Assembly: GCF_012726235.1 (NCBI RefSeq)
Contig: NZ_JAASAH010000012.1
Location: 1 to 64,000, forward strand
Origin: Streptomyces sp. HNM0574
Lineage (GTDB): Bacteria; Actinomycetota; Actinomycetes; Streptomycetales; Streptomycetaceae
Length of the DNA stretch: 64,000 nt
Reading direction: 5' to 3'
Below are positions 52,868 through 61,860 of this stretch, in pieces (position 1 is the first letter of the stretch; every line of letters begins with the position of its first letter). Made by a program: the position numbers and the translations under genes. Under the pieces are notes generated by a model that ran no database searches, was not told where the DNA came from, and saw nothing but the letters and a program-made list of their open reading frames with translations.

Positions 52868-55591
52868 TCACTCCTCCTCGGGACGGGCGGCGCCGCCGCC
52901 CGTGGGCCCGCCGAAGATGCCGCCCGGGTTGCCGGGCTCCTCGGTGGGACCGCCGTCCTGGCCCTGGTCCATACCCTGGTCGGTGCCTTGGTCGGCGCCC
53001 TCGTCGGTGCCGGGCTCGCCGCTCTGGCCCTGGTCCTGACAGCCCTCGTCCCAGGGGAACTTGCAGCTCTCGCTCGGCGACGGCGAGGGCGAGGCGGACT
53101 CGGACGCGTCGTCCGACGGCGACTCGGAGGGCTTCTCCGAGGGGGTGTCGGACGGGGTCGGCTTCGGCGACGGGCTGGCGCCGTCCCCGTAGACCTTCTC
53201 GCCGATGGGCGTCGGCTCGGGGAAGTCGACGACCTTCTTGCCCTTCATCGCCTGCTGCATGTACTTCGTCCAGATCTCCGCGGGGAAGGACGCCCCGTGG
53301 ATGGACTTCTGGCCGCCGACGCCGTACATCTCCAGGAACTGCTGGTTCTTGGCGTTGGCGTTCACCCGCCACATGCCGATCGAGGTGGACAGCTGCGGCG
53401 TGTAGCCCGCGAACCAGGCCGACTTGTTGCCGTCGGTGGTGCCGGTCTTGCCCGCGGCGGGACGGCCCAGGGCCTTCGCCGGGGTGCCGGTGCCCTCCTG
53501 GACGACGGTCTCCAGCGAGCTGGTGACGTTGTCCGCGACCGCCGCGTCGAAGGCGCTGGTCGTCTCCTTCTTGTGCTCGTACTTCACCTCACCGTCGCGC
53601 TCGACCTTGGTGACCGAGTACGGCTTGGACGCCATGCCGCTGTTGGCGAAGGTGCCGTAGGCGTTGGCCAGCCGGACGGCGCTGGGCGCCGAGGTGCCCA
53701 GCGAGAAGGTCGGCGTGGTCTTGGTGAGCTGCTCCTCGGGGATGCCGGCGTCGAGCGCGGCCTGCTTCACCTTGTCGGTGCCGACGTCCATGCCCAGCTG
53801 GATGAAGGGCGTGTTGATGGAGTACTGCATGGCCGTGCGGAGGTTGACGCGGCCGTAGTCCTCCTCGCCGTCGTTCCGCTGGTGCCACTCCTTGCCGTTC
53901 CGGTCGTGCCAGATCTCGCCGTTGTAGTCGCGGAGTTTGACCCGGTTGTCGCCGTTGTAGACGCTCTGCAGCGAGACCTTCGTCCGCTCCGCCTCGGTCT
54001 GCACCTTGGCCAGGTTCGGGTCCCGCTTGCCGTCGCGCATGGCGGCGGCGAGGACGAACGGCTTGAAGGTGGAGCCGACCTGGACGCCGGTGTAGTCGGC
54101 GTTGTTGCGGTAGTGCGTGGTGGCGTCCTCGCCGCCGTAGATGGCCCGGATCGCGCCGTCGCCCGGCACCACGGAGGCCCCGCCGAACTGGACGTACTTG
54201 TCGACGTCCCGGGTCTTCGGGTCGATGTTGGCCTTCTTGACCTTCTCGACCGAGTCCTCCATCGCCTTGATGGCCTTCTTGTCGAAGGTCGTGTGGATCC
54301 GGTAGCCGCCGCGCTCCAGCTGACGCTCCGTGATGTCCGTCTCGGAGGTGATGTAGTTCTTGGCCATCGTGACGAGGTAGCCCGTCTGGCCCTTCAGCTC
54401 CATCGAGGGCCTCGGCGGCTGCGGCATCGGGAACTCGGTGATCTTCGCGCGCTGGGCCTTCTTCAGCTCACCGGTCTCCACCATGCGGTCGAGAATCCAC
54501 GACCAGCGCGCCTCGGCCCGCTTCTTGTTCTTCTGCGGGCTCGCGGCCTCGCCGATGCCGCCGGCCGGGTCGTAGAGGTTCGGGCCGTTCAGCGTGGATG
54601 CGAGGAAGGCGCTCTCGCTCGCGTTCAGCTCACGCGAGTTCTTCCCGTAGTACGCCTGCGCCGCGGCCTGGATGCCGTACGCGCCGCGCCCGTAGTACGC
54701 GGTGTTGAGGTACCCGGCGAGGATCTTCTCCTTGCCCTGCGTGGCCCCCACCTTGGTGGAGATCAGCAGCTCCTTGACCTTCCGCTCGATCGTCTGCGAC
54801 TGGTCGAGGTAGGAGTTCTTCACGTACTGCTGGGTGATCGTCGAGCCCGACTGGGTCTCGCCGCCCATCGCCATCCGGCCGAGGGCGCGGATGATGCCCA
54901 TCGGGTCGACGCCCTTGTCCGTCCAGAACGTCTCGTTCTCGGCGGAGACGACCGCTTCCTGCATCTCCTTGGGGATCTGCGCGAGCGGGACGATCTGCCG
55001 GTTCTGGTCGCCGCCGCCGGCGACGACCATCTGCGTGCCGTCCTTCCAGTAGAAGACGTTCTTCTGGGCCTTGGCCGCGGCCTGCACCTTCGGAACGTCC
55101 ACCCACCACAGACCGATACCGGCGAGGACGATCATCAGGCCGAGGAAGCCGAGGCAGGTGCCCGTCACCAGACGCCAGGACGGCATCCAGCGCTTGGCGC
55201 CGTCCTTGTCCACCCGCGGGTAGTTGATGAACCGCTTCTCGGACGGATCGACGGGACGGCCGCGCCGGGAACCGGCGGCCCGTGCGGCACCCGCCGCCCC
55301 CGCGCCCGCTCCGGCGGCACGCGCCGCGCGCCTGCCGCCTCCGGCCGCGCGCCCCTCGGCGCCCATCGCGGCGCCCGCGCCCGCACCCGCGCCCGAGGCG
55401 GCGCGCCTGCGCCCCCCGCCACCGCGGGCAGCTCTGCGCGCCTCGGCGCGGCCTCCGTACGGACTGCCGGAAGGCGCGGCGTCCCGCGGCGGCTCGCTTT
55501 CGCGGCCGGCGGGGCCTCCGCGGCCGGTGGCCGACGGAGGTGCTGATCGTCGTCCGCGCCCCTGCGGCGGCTTACGACGGTGCTCGCTCAT
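52868..55591 (-). CDS. Class A penicillin-binding protein (glycosyltransferase/transpeptidase)
   Basis: This 907-residue bifunctional enzyme makes peptidoglycan. A basic Gly/Ala/Arg-rich cytoplasmic head of about 120 residues precedes one helix (FLGLMIVLAGIGLWWVDV). The GT51 domain has VVSAENETFWTDKGVDPMG and SGSTITQQYVKN. The transpeptidase domain has the nucleophile motif STFK in VGSTFKPF, SxN as YSINTPF, and KTG as AAGKTGTTDGNKSAWFAGYTP. The tail is Ser/Pro/Asp/Gln-rich. ATG at 55591 has GAGGAGTAGC upstream. All catalytic residues are present. It is divergent from the PadR gene. Confidence 0.96.
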   Translation of the reverse strand: MSEHRRKPPQGRGRRSAPPSATGRGGPAGRESEPPRDAAPSGSPYGGRAEARRAARGGGGRRRAASGAGAGAGAAMGAEGRAAGGGRRAARAAGAGAGAAGAARAAGSRRGRPVDPSEKRFINYPRVDKDGAKRWMPSWRLVTGTCLGFLGLMIVLAGIGLWWVDVPKVQAAAKAQKNVFYWKDGTQMVVAGGGDQNRQIVPLAQIPKEMQEAVVSAENETFWTDKGVDPMGIIRALGRMAMGGETQSGSTITQQYVKNSYLDQSQTIERKVKELLISTKVGATQGKEKILAGYLNTAYYGRGAYGIQAAAQAYYGKNSRELNASESAFLASTLNGPNLYDPAGGIGEAASPQKNKKRAEARWSWILDRMVETGELKKAQRAKITEFPMPQPPRPSMELKGQTGYLVTMAKNYITSETDITERQLERGGYRIHTTFDKKAIKAMEDSVEKVKKANIDPKTRDVDKYVQFGGASVVPGDGAIRAIYGGEDATTHYRNNADYTGVQVGSTFKPFVLAAAMRDGKRDPNLAKVQTEAERTKVSLQSVYNGDNRVKLRDYNGEIWHDRNGKEWHQRNDGEEDYGRVNLRTAMQYSINTPFIQLGMDVGTDKVKQAALDAGIPEEQLTKTTPTFSLGTSAPSAVRLANAYGTFANSGMASKPYSVTKVERDGEVKYEHKKETTSAFDAAVADNVTSSLETVVQEGTGTPAKALGRPAAGKTGTTDGNKSAWFAGYTPQLSTSIGMWRVNANAKNQQFLEMYGVGGQKSIHGASFPAEIWTKYMQQAMKGKKVVDFPEPTPIGEKVYGDGASPSPKPTPSDTPSEKPSESPSDDASESASPSPSPSESCKFPWDEGCQDQGQSGEPGTDEGADQGTDQGMDQGQDGGPTEEPGNPGGIFGGPTGGGAARPEEE

Positions 55592-55855
55592 GGAACAGCT
55601 ACTCCTCGGGCAGGCGTTCTCGCCTGAAGGTGGCAGTTGACGTCTGGTCCCCCCGAGTACGGCTCGCCCCCTGGCCGGATGCGGCCGCACTGCACCCAGG
55701 ACGAGGACGCGCATGTATCTCGCGTGGTTCCCGTTGGGGCTCTGCAAGCCGACACCCTACGCAGCTCCAAAAACCCCGCCCGAGAGCATTCGCCTCATTC
55801 GGTGCAACTTGCCCCCGGGGAATCGGTGATGTGAGTCCCTTCACCCACACCCCAC
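55592..55855. other. PBP side of the PBP/padR divergent gap
   Basis: This is the left part of the 447-bp gap. It should hold the PBP promoter, but none was identified. The only structure seen is a short CAGGCG-ttct-CGCCTG hairpin at 55611-55626, in the PBP leader. Confidence 0.4.
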
Positions 55856-55921
55856 TTGTCGCGGAGGGCACTCGGTTCTATCGTCGGGATGTATCGAGCC
55901 GATACATCGGCGGAATACATC
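55856..55921 (+). promoter_or_regulatory. padR promoter with palindromic operator
   Basis: TTGTCG (55856-55861) and TATCGT (55879-55884) are spaced by 17 bp. The perfect inverted repeat GATGTATCG-agc-CGATACATC (55888-55908) covers the expected start of transcription, and a further half-site ATACATC lies at 55915-55921. ATGTAT/ATACAT palindromes are typical PadR targets, so the site probably mediates autorepression and control of the downstream inositol synthase gene. Confidence 0.8.
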
Positions 55922-56038
55922 ACAGCCGCGGCACAGGCTGGGCACAGTCGCGGCAGGGTCACAGCACAGGTCCCGCGCGGCATGCGGGACCTGTGGCACA
56001 GCAAGAGCGGGCAGCCACTTCGGAGGTGACGGCGGACG

Positions 56039-56743
56039 ATGAGCAGACGCTCCGGAATCCTGGAGTTCGCCGTGCTCGGCCTGCTCCGTGAATCCCCGAT
56101 GCACGGTTACGAGTTGCGCAAGCGGCTCAACACCTCGCTCGGCGTCTTCCGTGCCTTCAGCTACGGCTCCCTCTACCCCTGCCTCAAGGCGCTGGTGCAG
56201 CGCGGATGGCTGGTCGAGGAGCCGGGCGAGCGCCCGGAGGACCCGCTCGCGGCGCCGCTCGCCGGACGCCGGGCGAAGATCGTCTACCGGCTCACGGCCG
56301 AGGGCAAGGAGCACTTCGAGGACCTGCTCTCGCAGAGCGGTCCGGACGCCTGGGAGGACGAGCACTTCGGCGTCCGCTTCGCCTTCTTCGGCCAGACCTC
56401 GCGCGATGTGCGGATGCGGGTGCTGGAAGGCCGCCGCAGCCGCCTGGAGGAGCGGCTCGCCAAGATGCGGGCCTCCCTGGCACGCACGAGGGAACGGCTG
56501 GACGACTACACGCTCGAACTCCAGCGCCACGGCATGGAGTCCGTCGAGCGCGAGGTCCGCTGGCTCAACGAGCTCATCGAGAGCGAGCGCGCCGCGGGGA
56601 CGGAGCGTACGGCCGGTACGGCGGAGATGCCGGGCACCGGCGGCGCGACGGGAACGGCCGGAAGCACGGACGTAAGCGAAACGGGCGGCGAGGCCCGGCG
56701 CCGGGGAACCACCCCGCCGGACCCGTCCGACGAGACCACCTGA
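56039..56743 (+). CDS. PadR family transcriptional regulator
   Basis: The protein has 234 residues. The winged helix is at residues 1-90 (ILEFAVLGLLRESPMHGYELRKRL, YGSLYPCLKALVQRGWLVEE, IVYRLTAEGKEHFEDLL), followed by the C-terminal coiled dimer domain (RSRLEERLAKMRASLARTRERLDDYTLEL) and a disordered Gly/Thr tail of about 40 residues. ATG at 56039 has GGAGGTGACGGCGG upstream. It lies 52 bp before the ino1 gene on the same strand; its promoter carries a PadR-type operator. The ligand is unknown. Confidence 0.93.
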   Translation: MSRRSGILEFAVLGLLRESPMHGYELRKRLNTSLGVFRAFSYGSLYPCLKALVQRGWLVEEPGERPEDPLAAPLAGRRAKIVYRLTAEGKEHFEDLLSQSGPDAWEDEHFGVRFAFFGQTSRDVRMRVLEGRRSRLEERLAKMRASLARTRERLDDYTLELQRHGMESVEREVRWLNELIESERAAGTERTAGTAEMPGTGGATGTAGSTDVSETGGEARRRGTTPPDPSDETT

Positions 56744-56795
56744 AATCCCGCGCACAGAGCGGGAATTCCTCGATCACACACAGGGAGCAACCGGA

Positions 56796-57872
56796 ATGGG
56801 TTCGGTTCGCGTAGCCATCGCCGGCGTGGGCAACTGCGCCGCCTCGTTGGTGCAGGGCGTCGAGTACTACAAGGACACCCCCAAGGACGCCAAGGTCCCG
56901 GGGCTCATGCACGTCCAGTTCGGCGACTACCACGTCGGTGACGTGGACTTCGTCGCCGCGTTCGACGTCGACGGCAAGAAGGTCGGGCTCGACCTCGCCG
57001 ACGCCATCGGTGCCAGCGAGAACAACACCATCAAGCTGTGCGACGTGCCGCCCACCGGCGTCACCGTGCAGCGCGGCCACACCCACGACGGTCTGGGCAA
57101 GTACTACCGCCAGATCATCGAGGAGTCCGACGCCGAGCCGGTCGACGTCGTCCGGGCGCTCAAGGACGCGCAGGCCGACGTGCTGGTCTGCTACCTGCCC
57201 GTCGGCTCCCAGGAGGCCGTCGAGTTCTACGCCCAGTGCGCCATCGACGCGGGCGTCGCCTTCGTCAACGCGCTGCCGGTGTTCATCGCGGGCACCAAGG
57301 AGTGGGCCGACAAGTTCACCGCCGCCGGGGTCCCGATCGTCGGCGACGACATCAAGTCCCAGGTCGGCGCGACCATCACGCACCGCGTGATGGCGAAGCT
57401 GTTCGAGGACCGGGGCGTCGTCCTGGACCGCACCATGCAGCTGAACGTCGGCGGCAACATGGACTTCAAGAACATGCTGGAGCGGGAGCGGCTGGAGTCC
57501 AAGAAGATCTCCAAGACGCAGGCCGTCACCTCGCAGATCCGCGACCGCGAACTCGGAGAGGACAACGTCCACATCGGCCCGTCCGACTACGTGGCCTGGC
57601 TGGACGACCGCAAGTGGGCCTACGTCCGGCTGGAGGGGCGCGCCTTCGGCGACGTGCCGCTGAACCTGGAGTACAAGCTGGAGGTCTGGGACTCCCCCAA
57701 CTCCGCCGGCGTCATCATCGACGCCCTCCGCGCCGCGAAGATCGCCAAGGACCGGGGGATCGGCGGCCCGATCCTCTCCGCCTCCTCGTACTTCATGAAG
57801 TCGCCGCCCGTGCAGTACTTCGACGACGAGGCCCGCCAGAACGTGCAGGACTTCATCGACGGCAAGTCCTGA
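56796..57872 (+). CDS. ino1: Inositol-3-phosphate synthase
   Basis: This 358-residue enzyme converts glucose 6-phosphate to 1L-myo-inositol 3-phosphate (NAD-dependent), the entry to inositol, phosphatidylinositol and mycothiol. The NAD site is VAIAGVGNCAASLVQGV; the conserved active-site blocks are VGDDIKSQVGATITHRVMAKLF and LNVGGNMDFKNMLERERLESKKISKT; the late block is DSPNSAGVIIDALRAAKIA. ATG at 56796 has CACAGGGAGCAACCGG upstream. It is downstream of padR and probably co-transcribed and repressed by it. A strong terminator follows. Confidence 0.96.
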   Translation: MGSVRVAIAGVGNCAASLVQGVEYYKDTPKDAKVPGLMHVQFGDYHVGDVDFVAAFDVDGKKVGLDLADAIGASENNTIKLCDVPPTGVTVQRGHTHDGLGKYYRQIIEESDAEPVDVVRALKDAQADVLVCYLPVGSQEAVEFYAQCAIDAGVAFVNALPVFIAGTKEWADKFTAAGVPIVGDDIKSQVGATITHRVMAKLFEDRGVVLDRTMQLNVGGNMDFKNMLERERLESKKISKTQAVTSQIRDRELGEDNVHIGPSDYVAWLDDRKWAYVRLEGRAFGDVPLNLEYKLEVWDSPNSAGVIIDALRAAKIAKDRGIGGPILSASSYFMKSPPVQYFDDEARQNVQDFIDGKS

Positions 57873-57885
57873 CCCCGAGCCGTAC

Positions 57886-57927
57886 GAGGGCCCGGCTCCC
57901 GCGCATTCCGCGTGGGGCCGGGCCCTC
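57886..57927 (+). terminator. Terminator after ino1
   Basis: GAGGGCCCGGCTCC (57886-57899) pairs with GGGGCCGGGCCCTC (57914-57927), a 14-bp stem with one G-U pair. Confidence 0.8.
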
Positions 57928-58053
57928 GGCGTGCGTCCCGTGAGATGGGCGTCCGGCGGGAGAAACAAGATGCGGCGGGGCTTCCGCTTCCGGGCGCGGG
58001 GCGGGCAGGTTGTGAGGCGGAATCCGCACACGGCACAGGAAACGGGTGAGACC

Positions 58054-59013
58054 GTGCACGAACGGAACAAGCGCCCCCAACCCCCGGACGCCGGGCCCGA
58101 GTCCGGCTGGTACGTCGACCAGCGGTGCACCAACTGCGACGTCGCCCGGCAGCTCGCGCCCGACCTCATCGTCGAGACCGGCGGCCGCTCCGAGGTCGTG
58201 CGCCAGCCGCGCGGCGCGGACGAGACCCGCCGCATGCTGGCCGCCGCCTTCGCCTGTCACACCCGCTCCATCCGGCACCCCGGGCAGCCGCTGCTGCCCT
58301 CCCTCGACCCCTTCCCGCTCCCGGTCGAACAGGCCGTCGCCCCGTACGGGCCAGGGCCCCTCCCGGAGGCGGGCGGTGAGGTGTACGTCCTCGGGCAGAA
58401 CTCCACGCACACCGCCGGCGCCAACGCGTACCTGCTCCGCCGCCCCGCCGGGAACGTGATGCTCGTCGACACCCCGCGCTGGAACCGCGCCCTCGCCGAC
58501 CGGTACGCCTCCTACGGCACCGTCACCGACGTGCTGCTCACCCACCGCGACCACGCCGCGCACGGCCGCCGCTACGCCGACCACTACCGAGCCCGGCTGT
58601 GGATCCACGAGGGCGACCTCGACGCGGCGCCGGACGCGGACCGGGTGCTGCGCGGCACCGAACCCGTCGAGCTGGACGCGGGGCTGACCGTCCATCCGCT
58701 GCCCGGGCACACCCGGGGCAGCGTGCTGTACGTCGCGGACGAGCGGTACTGCTTCAGCGGGGACAGCTTCTACTGGTCGCGGACGACCGGGGACATCGAG
58801 GTCGCCGACACCGTGACCTGGTACTCCATCGAGGAACTCGCCGCCTCGCTCGCGCGCACGGTGCCGCGGCTGCGCTTCGAGTGGCTGCTTCCCGGCCACG
58901 GGGACCGCCGTCACCTGCCGGCCGACGAGATGGCGTCCCGCCTCCGCTCCCTCGCCCACCGCACGGGCCAACTGCGGCCGCGGGAGGTGGACTTCACGGG
59001 GCTGCGGTGGTGA
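58054..59013 (+). CDS. Metallo-beta-lactamase-fold protein with N-terminal Cys motif
   Basis: The protein has about 319 residues from GTG 58054 (GGAAACGGGTGAG upstream); an in-frame ATG at 57970 would add 28 basic residues. The N-terminus has a CTNC motif and a later Cys (FACHTRS), like a degenerate ferredoxin or zinc site. The MBL domain follows, with LVDTPRW, THRDHAAHG as metal ligands, PLPGHTRGSVLYV, YCFSGDSFYWS and LLPGHGDRRH. The substrate is unknown; relatives are annotated as MBL-fold hydrolases with a ferredoxin-like head. It stands alone between the ino1 terminator and the repeat region. Confidence 0.85.
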   Translation: MHERNKRPQPPDAGPESGWYVDQRCTNCDVARQLAPDLIVETGGRSEVVRQPRGADETRRMLAAAFACHTRSIRHPGQPLLPSLDPFPLPVEQAVAPYGPGPLPEAGGEVYVLGQNSTHTAGANAYLLRRPAGNVMLVDTPRWNRALADRYASYGTVTDVLLTHRDHAAHGRRYADHYRARLWIHEGDLDAAPDADRVLRGTEPVELDAGLTVHPLPGHTRGSVLYVADERYCFSGDSFYWSRTTGDIEVADTVTWYSIEELAASLARTVPRLRFEWLLPGHGDRRHLPADEMASRLRSLAHRTGQLRPREVDFTGLRW

Positions 59014-59413
59014 GTGGCGCTTCGCGTGCCTTCGCGGGGTGCGGTGTGGTGCCTTGTGGTGCGTCGCGGGGTGCGGGTCTCGTCGTGGCTGGGGGTTTGC
59101 GCAGTTCCCCGCGCCCCTTATTCGCGGGCTCGGCCCGCTTTTTCGGGTGCGGCGGCGTCGGGGCTGGGGTCTTCGCGCAGTTCCCCGCGCCCCTTGTCGC
59201 GGGCTCGGCCCGCTTGGGAGAACTGCGCCTAGGCGCAGGGCTGGCAAGCGCAGCGCCCGCCCCGGCGCGGGGTGCGCATCGCCGTCACCGGCCCGCCCCG
59301 TACGTCGTGGCAAGCGCAGTTCCCCGCGCCCCCAGGAGGGCGCCCCGCACAGCAACGACCGATAGCATCCGCCCCGCTTCCGACCTGCGTCGACGTCATA
59401 CGGGGGGATCCAC
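59014..59413. repeat. 400-bp gap with repeated GCGCAGTTCCCCGCGCCCC elements
   Basis: No gene was seen. Two near-identical direct repeats, 59099-59140 and 59175-59215, share GCGCAGTTCCCCGCGCCCCT and then CGCGGGCTCGGCCCGCTT, differing by three bases in the middle. A third, shorter copy is at 59314-59333. An inverted AACTGCGCC at 59221-59229 can pair with the repeat start. Each long copy contains its own GCGGGC-tcg-GCCCGC-like stem. This is the dispersed Streptomyces intergenic repeat type. Confidence 0.85.
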
Positions 59414-60694
59414 GTGTTCGGAATTGTCCGGCCCTGCAGCCATCGCCTGTCCCAGGGGCTCCAGGCCGAATGGACGGCGCACCTGTGCGGCCTGTGCCTC
59501 GCGCTGCGCGCCGATCACGGCCAGTTCGCGCGCGTCGTCACCAACTACGACGGGCTGATCGTGTCCGTGCTGACCGACGCCCAGTCCGGCGTCGCCGCGC
59601 ACCGCCGCCGCACCGCGGGCCCCTGCCCGCTGCGCGGCATGCGCACCGCGTCCGTCGCCACCGGCGAGGGCGCGCGGCTGGCCGCCTCCGTCTCGCTCGT
59701 CCTCGCCTCGGCGAAGATCCGCGACCACGTCGCCGACCGGAACGGGCTGCTCCGCCGCCGCCCCGTCGCCGCCGCCGCGCGCCGCGTCGCCGCGGGCTGG
59801 GACCGGGCCGGGGCCCGCACCGGCGCCACGCTCGGCTTCGACACCACGCTCCTGGTCGACGCCGTCGACCGGCAGCCCGGCGTCGAGCAACTCGCGGGCC
59901 CGGGAACGCCGTTGACCCGCGTCACCGAGCCCACCGAGACCGCCACGGCGGCCGCCTTCGCGCACACCGCCCACCTCGCGGGCCGCCCCGGCAACGCGGC
60001 GCCGCTCGCCGAGGCCGGACGGCTGTTCGGGCGGCTCGCGCACCTCCTCGACGCCGTCGAGGACCGGGAGGCGGACGCCGCCGAGGGCGCCTGGAACCCG
60101 CTCACCGCCACTGGCGCCGACACCGCCGCGGCCCGCCGTCTGTGCCAGGACGCGCTGCACGGCATCCGACTGGCCCTGCGCGACGTCGAGTTCGCCGACG
60201 ACTCCCTCGTCCACGCCCTGCTCGTGCACGAGCTCCGCCGCTCCGTCGACCGCGCCTTCGGCACCACGGCCTGCGCCCACCTCGGCCCCGCCGCCGGGCA
60301 CCGGGACCACGACCCGCTGCGCAAGGACCCCGCCCCGTACGCCGCGGGCGCCGCGCACCTCAACAGCCCGCAGGGCGGGGGACACGGGGGCCATGACGGC
60401 CACGGGGGTCACGGGGGACACGGCGGCTCCGGTTCCGGCCACGGTGCCGGAGGATCCGGCTCCGGACCGAAGAAGCCGCGCGGCCTGATCGCCGGGTGCT
60501 TCGCCTTCGTCGGGCTGTGCTGCACCTGCCGGCTGTGCTGCGCGGACGAGTACGAGGGCCCCTGGTCGCGGAAGAGGCGCGAGGGCTTCTGCCGCGACTG
60601 CTGCGACGGCTGTGACTGCTGCGGCAACTGCTGCGACGGATGCAGCTGCTGCGAAGGGTGCTGCTGCGACGGCTGCGACTGCGGGTGCGACTGA
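59414..60694 (+). CDS. DUF5685 family protein with His/Gly linker and extreme Cys-rich tail
   Basis: The protein has 426 residues. The DUF5685 part (1-300) starts FGIVRPCSHRLSQGLQAEWTAHLCGLCLALR, with paired Cys/His that could bind metal, and is otherwise helical. A HGGHDGHGGHGGHGG-type linker follows near residues 325-345. The last 66 or so residues carry 23 Cys, with 17 in the final 34 (CCDGCDCCGNCCDGCSCC pattern). The hydrophobic stretch GCFAFVGLCC could associate with membrane. GTG at 59414 follows GGGGGGATCCAC. The function is unknown; metal storage or a redox scaffold is a guess. Confidence 0.85.
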   Translation: MFGIVRPCSHRLSQGLQAEWTAHLCGLCLALRADHGQFARVVTNYDGLIVSVLTDAQSGVAAHRRRTAGPCPLRGMRTASVATGEGARLAASVSLVLASAKIRDHVADRNGLLRRRPVAAAARRVAAGWDRAGARTGATLGFDTTLLVDAVDRQPGVEQLAGPGTPLTRVTEPTETATAAAFAHTAHLAGRPGNAAPLAEAGRLFGRLAHLLDAVEDREADAAEGAWNPLTATGADTAAARRLCQDALHGIRLALRDVEFADDSLVHALLVHELRRSVDRAFGTTACAHLGPAAGHRDHDPLRKDPAPYAAGAAHLNSPQGGGHGGHDGHGGHGGHGGSGSGHGAGGSGSGPKKPRGLIAGCFAFVGLCCTCRLCCADEYEGPWSRKRREGFCRDCCDGCDCCGNCCDGCSCCEGCCCDGCDCGCD

Positions 60695-60698
60695 GCCC

Positions 60699-61721
60699 TC
60701 AGAGGCGGACGTCGAGCCGGTACAGCCGCGTCACCTGGCTGTCGCTCTCGTTGTCGTCGCTGACCAGCAGCAGCCGCAGCGGACCGCCCCGCGCGCCCCG
60801 CGTCACGGCCATCCCCTCGATGTTGTCCACCAGCGGACTCCCCTCCGCCGCATGGCCGTCGGCACCGGACGTCCCGCAGTCCCCGAGGTCCGCGAGCAGG
60901 CGCTTCGGGGCCGGGGCGCCGTCGGACGCGGCGCGGCGCGGATCGGCCAGGTGGAGGCGGACGGTGCTGCCCGTCCGCTCGTCGTAGCCGCGCTCCAGCA
61001 CCAGGAGGCGGCCGTCCGCGAGGGCGGTGATCTCGGGGACGAACAGGGTGTCGTCCACCGCGTACCGGTACTGCCGCCCGAGCCGGAACTCCCCCGCGCC
61101 GCGGCCGTCCCGCTCCCAGGTCTGGAAGCGGACGACGCGGTGGCCGTGCGCGTCGGGCCGTTCGCCGTCGAGCGGGCCCTCCATGGCGGCGGTGAGCGTC
61201 CGCCCGTCGGGCGACAGGGTGAGCCCTTCGAGGGTCTGGTTCTCCCGGGCGCGGCCCTCCGGCGCGACGCGCAGCTCGTCCGGGACCGGCAGCCGCCCCA
61301 ACAGCCGCCCGTCAGGCGCGTAGTGGCGTACCGAGGGCTCGGTCTCGGAGCTCACCAGCAGGCTGCCGTCGCGCTCCTGGACCAGCCCCTCCGAGTCCAG
61401 CGGCCGCCCCGCCTCGTCGGCCAGCGGAACGACGCGCTCCGGACGGTGGTCGCGGGCGCCCAGGGTGAACAGCGCGGAACGGTCGGACAGCGCGTCGACC
61501 CGCCCGTCCGGCCCCGCCGCCAGCGCGGACAGCCCGGCGACGGGCCTGCCGCCGAACTCGGTCTTGTCCAGCGCGTCCGAGTACCCGCGCAGGCGCACCT
61601 GCGGCGAGCACACGCCCCCGGCCCGCTCCTCCGCCCCGGCGCCCGGCGGGGCGGCCGAGGCCGTGCCGCAGGTGAGCGCGACGGAGGTGGCGACGACGAC
61701 AACTGCACTGCGGATACCCAA
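60699..61721 (-). CDS. Secreted esterase/phytase-like beta-propeller protein
   Basis: The protein has 340 residues with a Sec signal peptide (residues 1-24, VVVVATSVALTCGTASA). The rest is a phytase-like domain (LRGYSDALDKTEFGGRPVAGLSAL, LDSEGLVQERDGSLLVSSE, LEGLTLSPDGRTLTAAMEG, VDNIEGMAVT), the same fold as PF13449 proteins. It would act outside the cell; its substrate is unknown. The only start that keeps the signal peptide whole is TTG at 61721, with AGGGCCGAAC upstream, so this is a rare TTG-start gene. It is tail to tail with the DUF5685 gene, 4 bp apart. Confidence 0.85.
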   Translation of the reverse strand: MGIRSAVVVVATSVALTCGTASAAPPGAGAEERAGGVCSPQVRLRGYSDALDKTEFGGRPVAGLSALAAGPDGRVDALSDRSALFTLGARDHRPERVVPLADEAGRPLDSEGLVQERDGSLLVSSETEPSVRHYAPDGRLLGRLPVPDELRVAPEGRARENQTLEGLTLSPDGRTLTAAMEGPLDGERPDAHGHRVVRFQTWERDGRGAGEFRLGRQYRYAVDDTLFVPEITALADGRLLVLERGYDERTGSTVRLHLADPRRAASDGAPAPKRLLADLGDCGTSGADGHAAEGSPLVDNIEGMAVTRGARGGPLRLLLVSDDNESDSQVTRLYRLDVRL

Positions 61722-61860
61722 AGTTCGGCCCTGCCTCGGTCGGTCCCATCGAGCTTCGGAAGCAGAGTGCCCCCGGACCCGACGACCATGCCCCCTCCCG
61801 CCCCACCCGGGACGAACTCCCGGCGGACACCCGGCGAACTCCCGGTGCGCCCAGGCCCGT

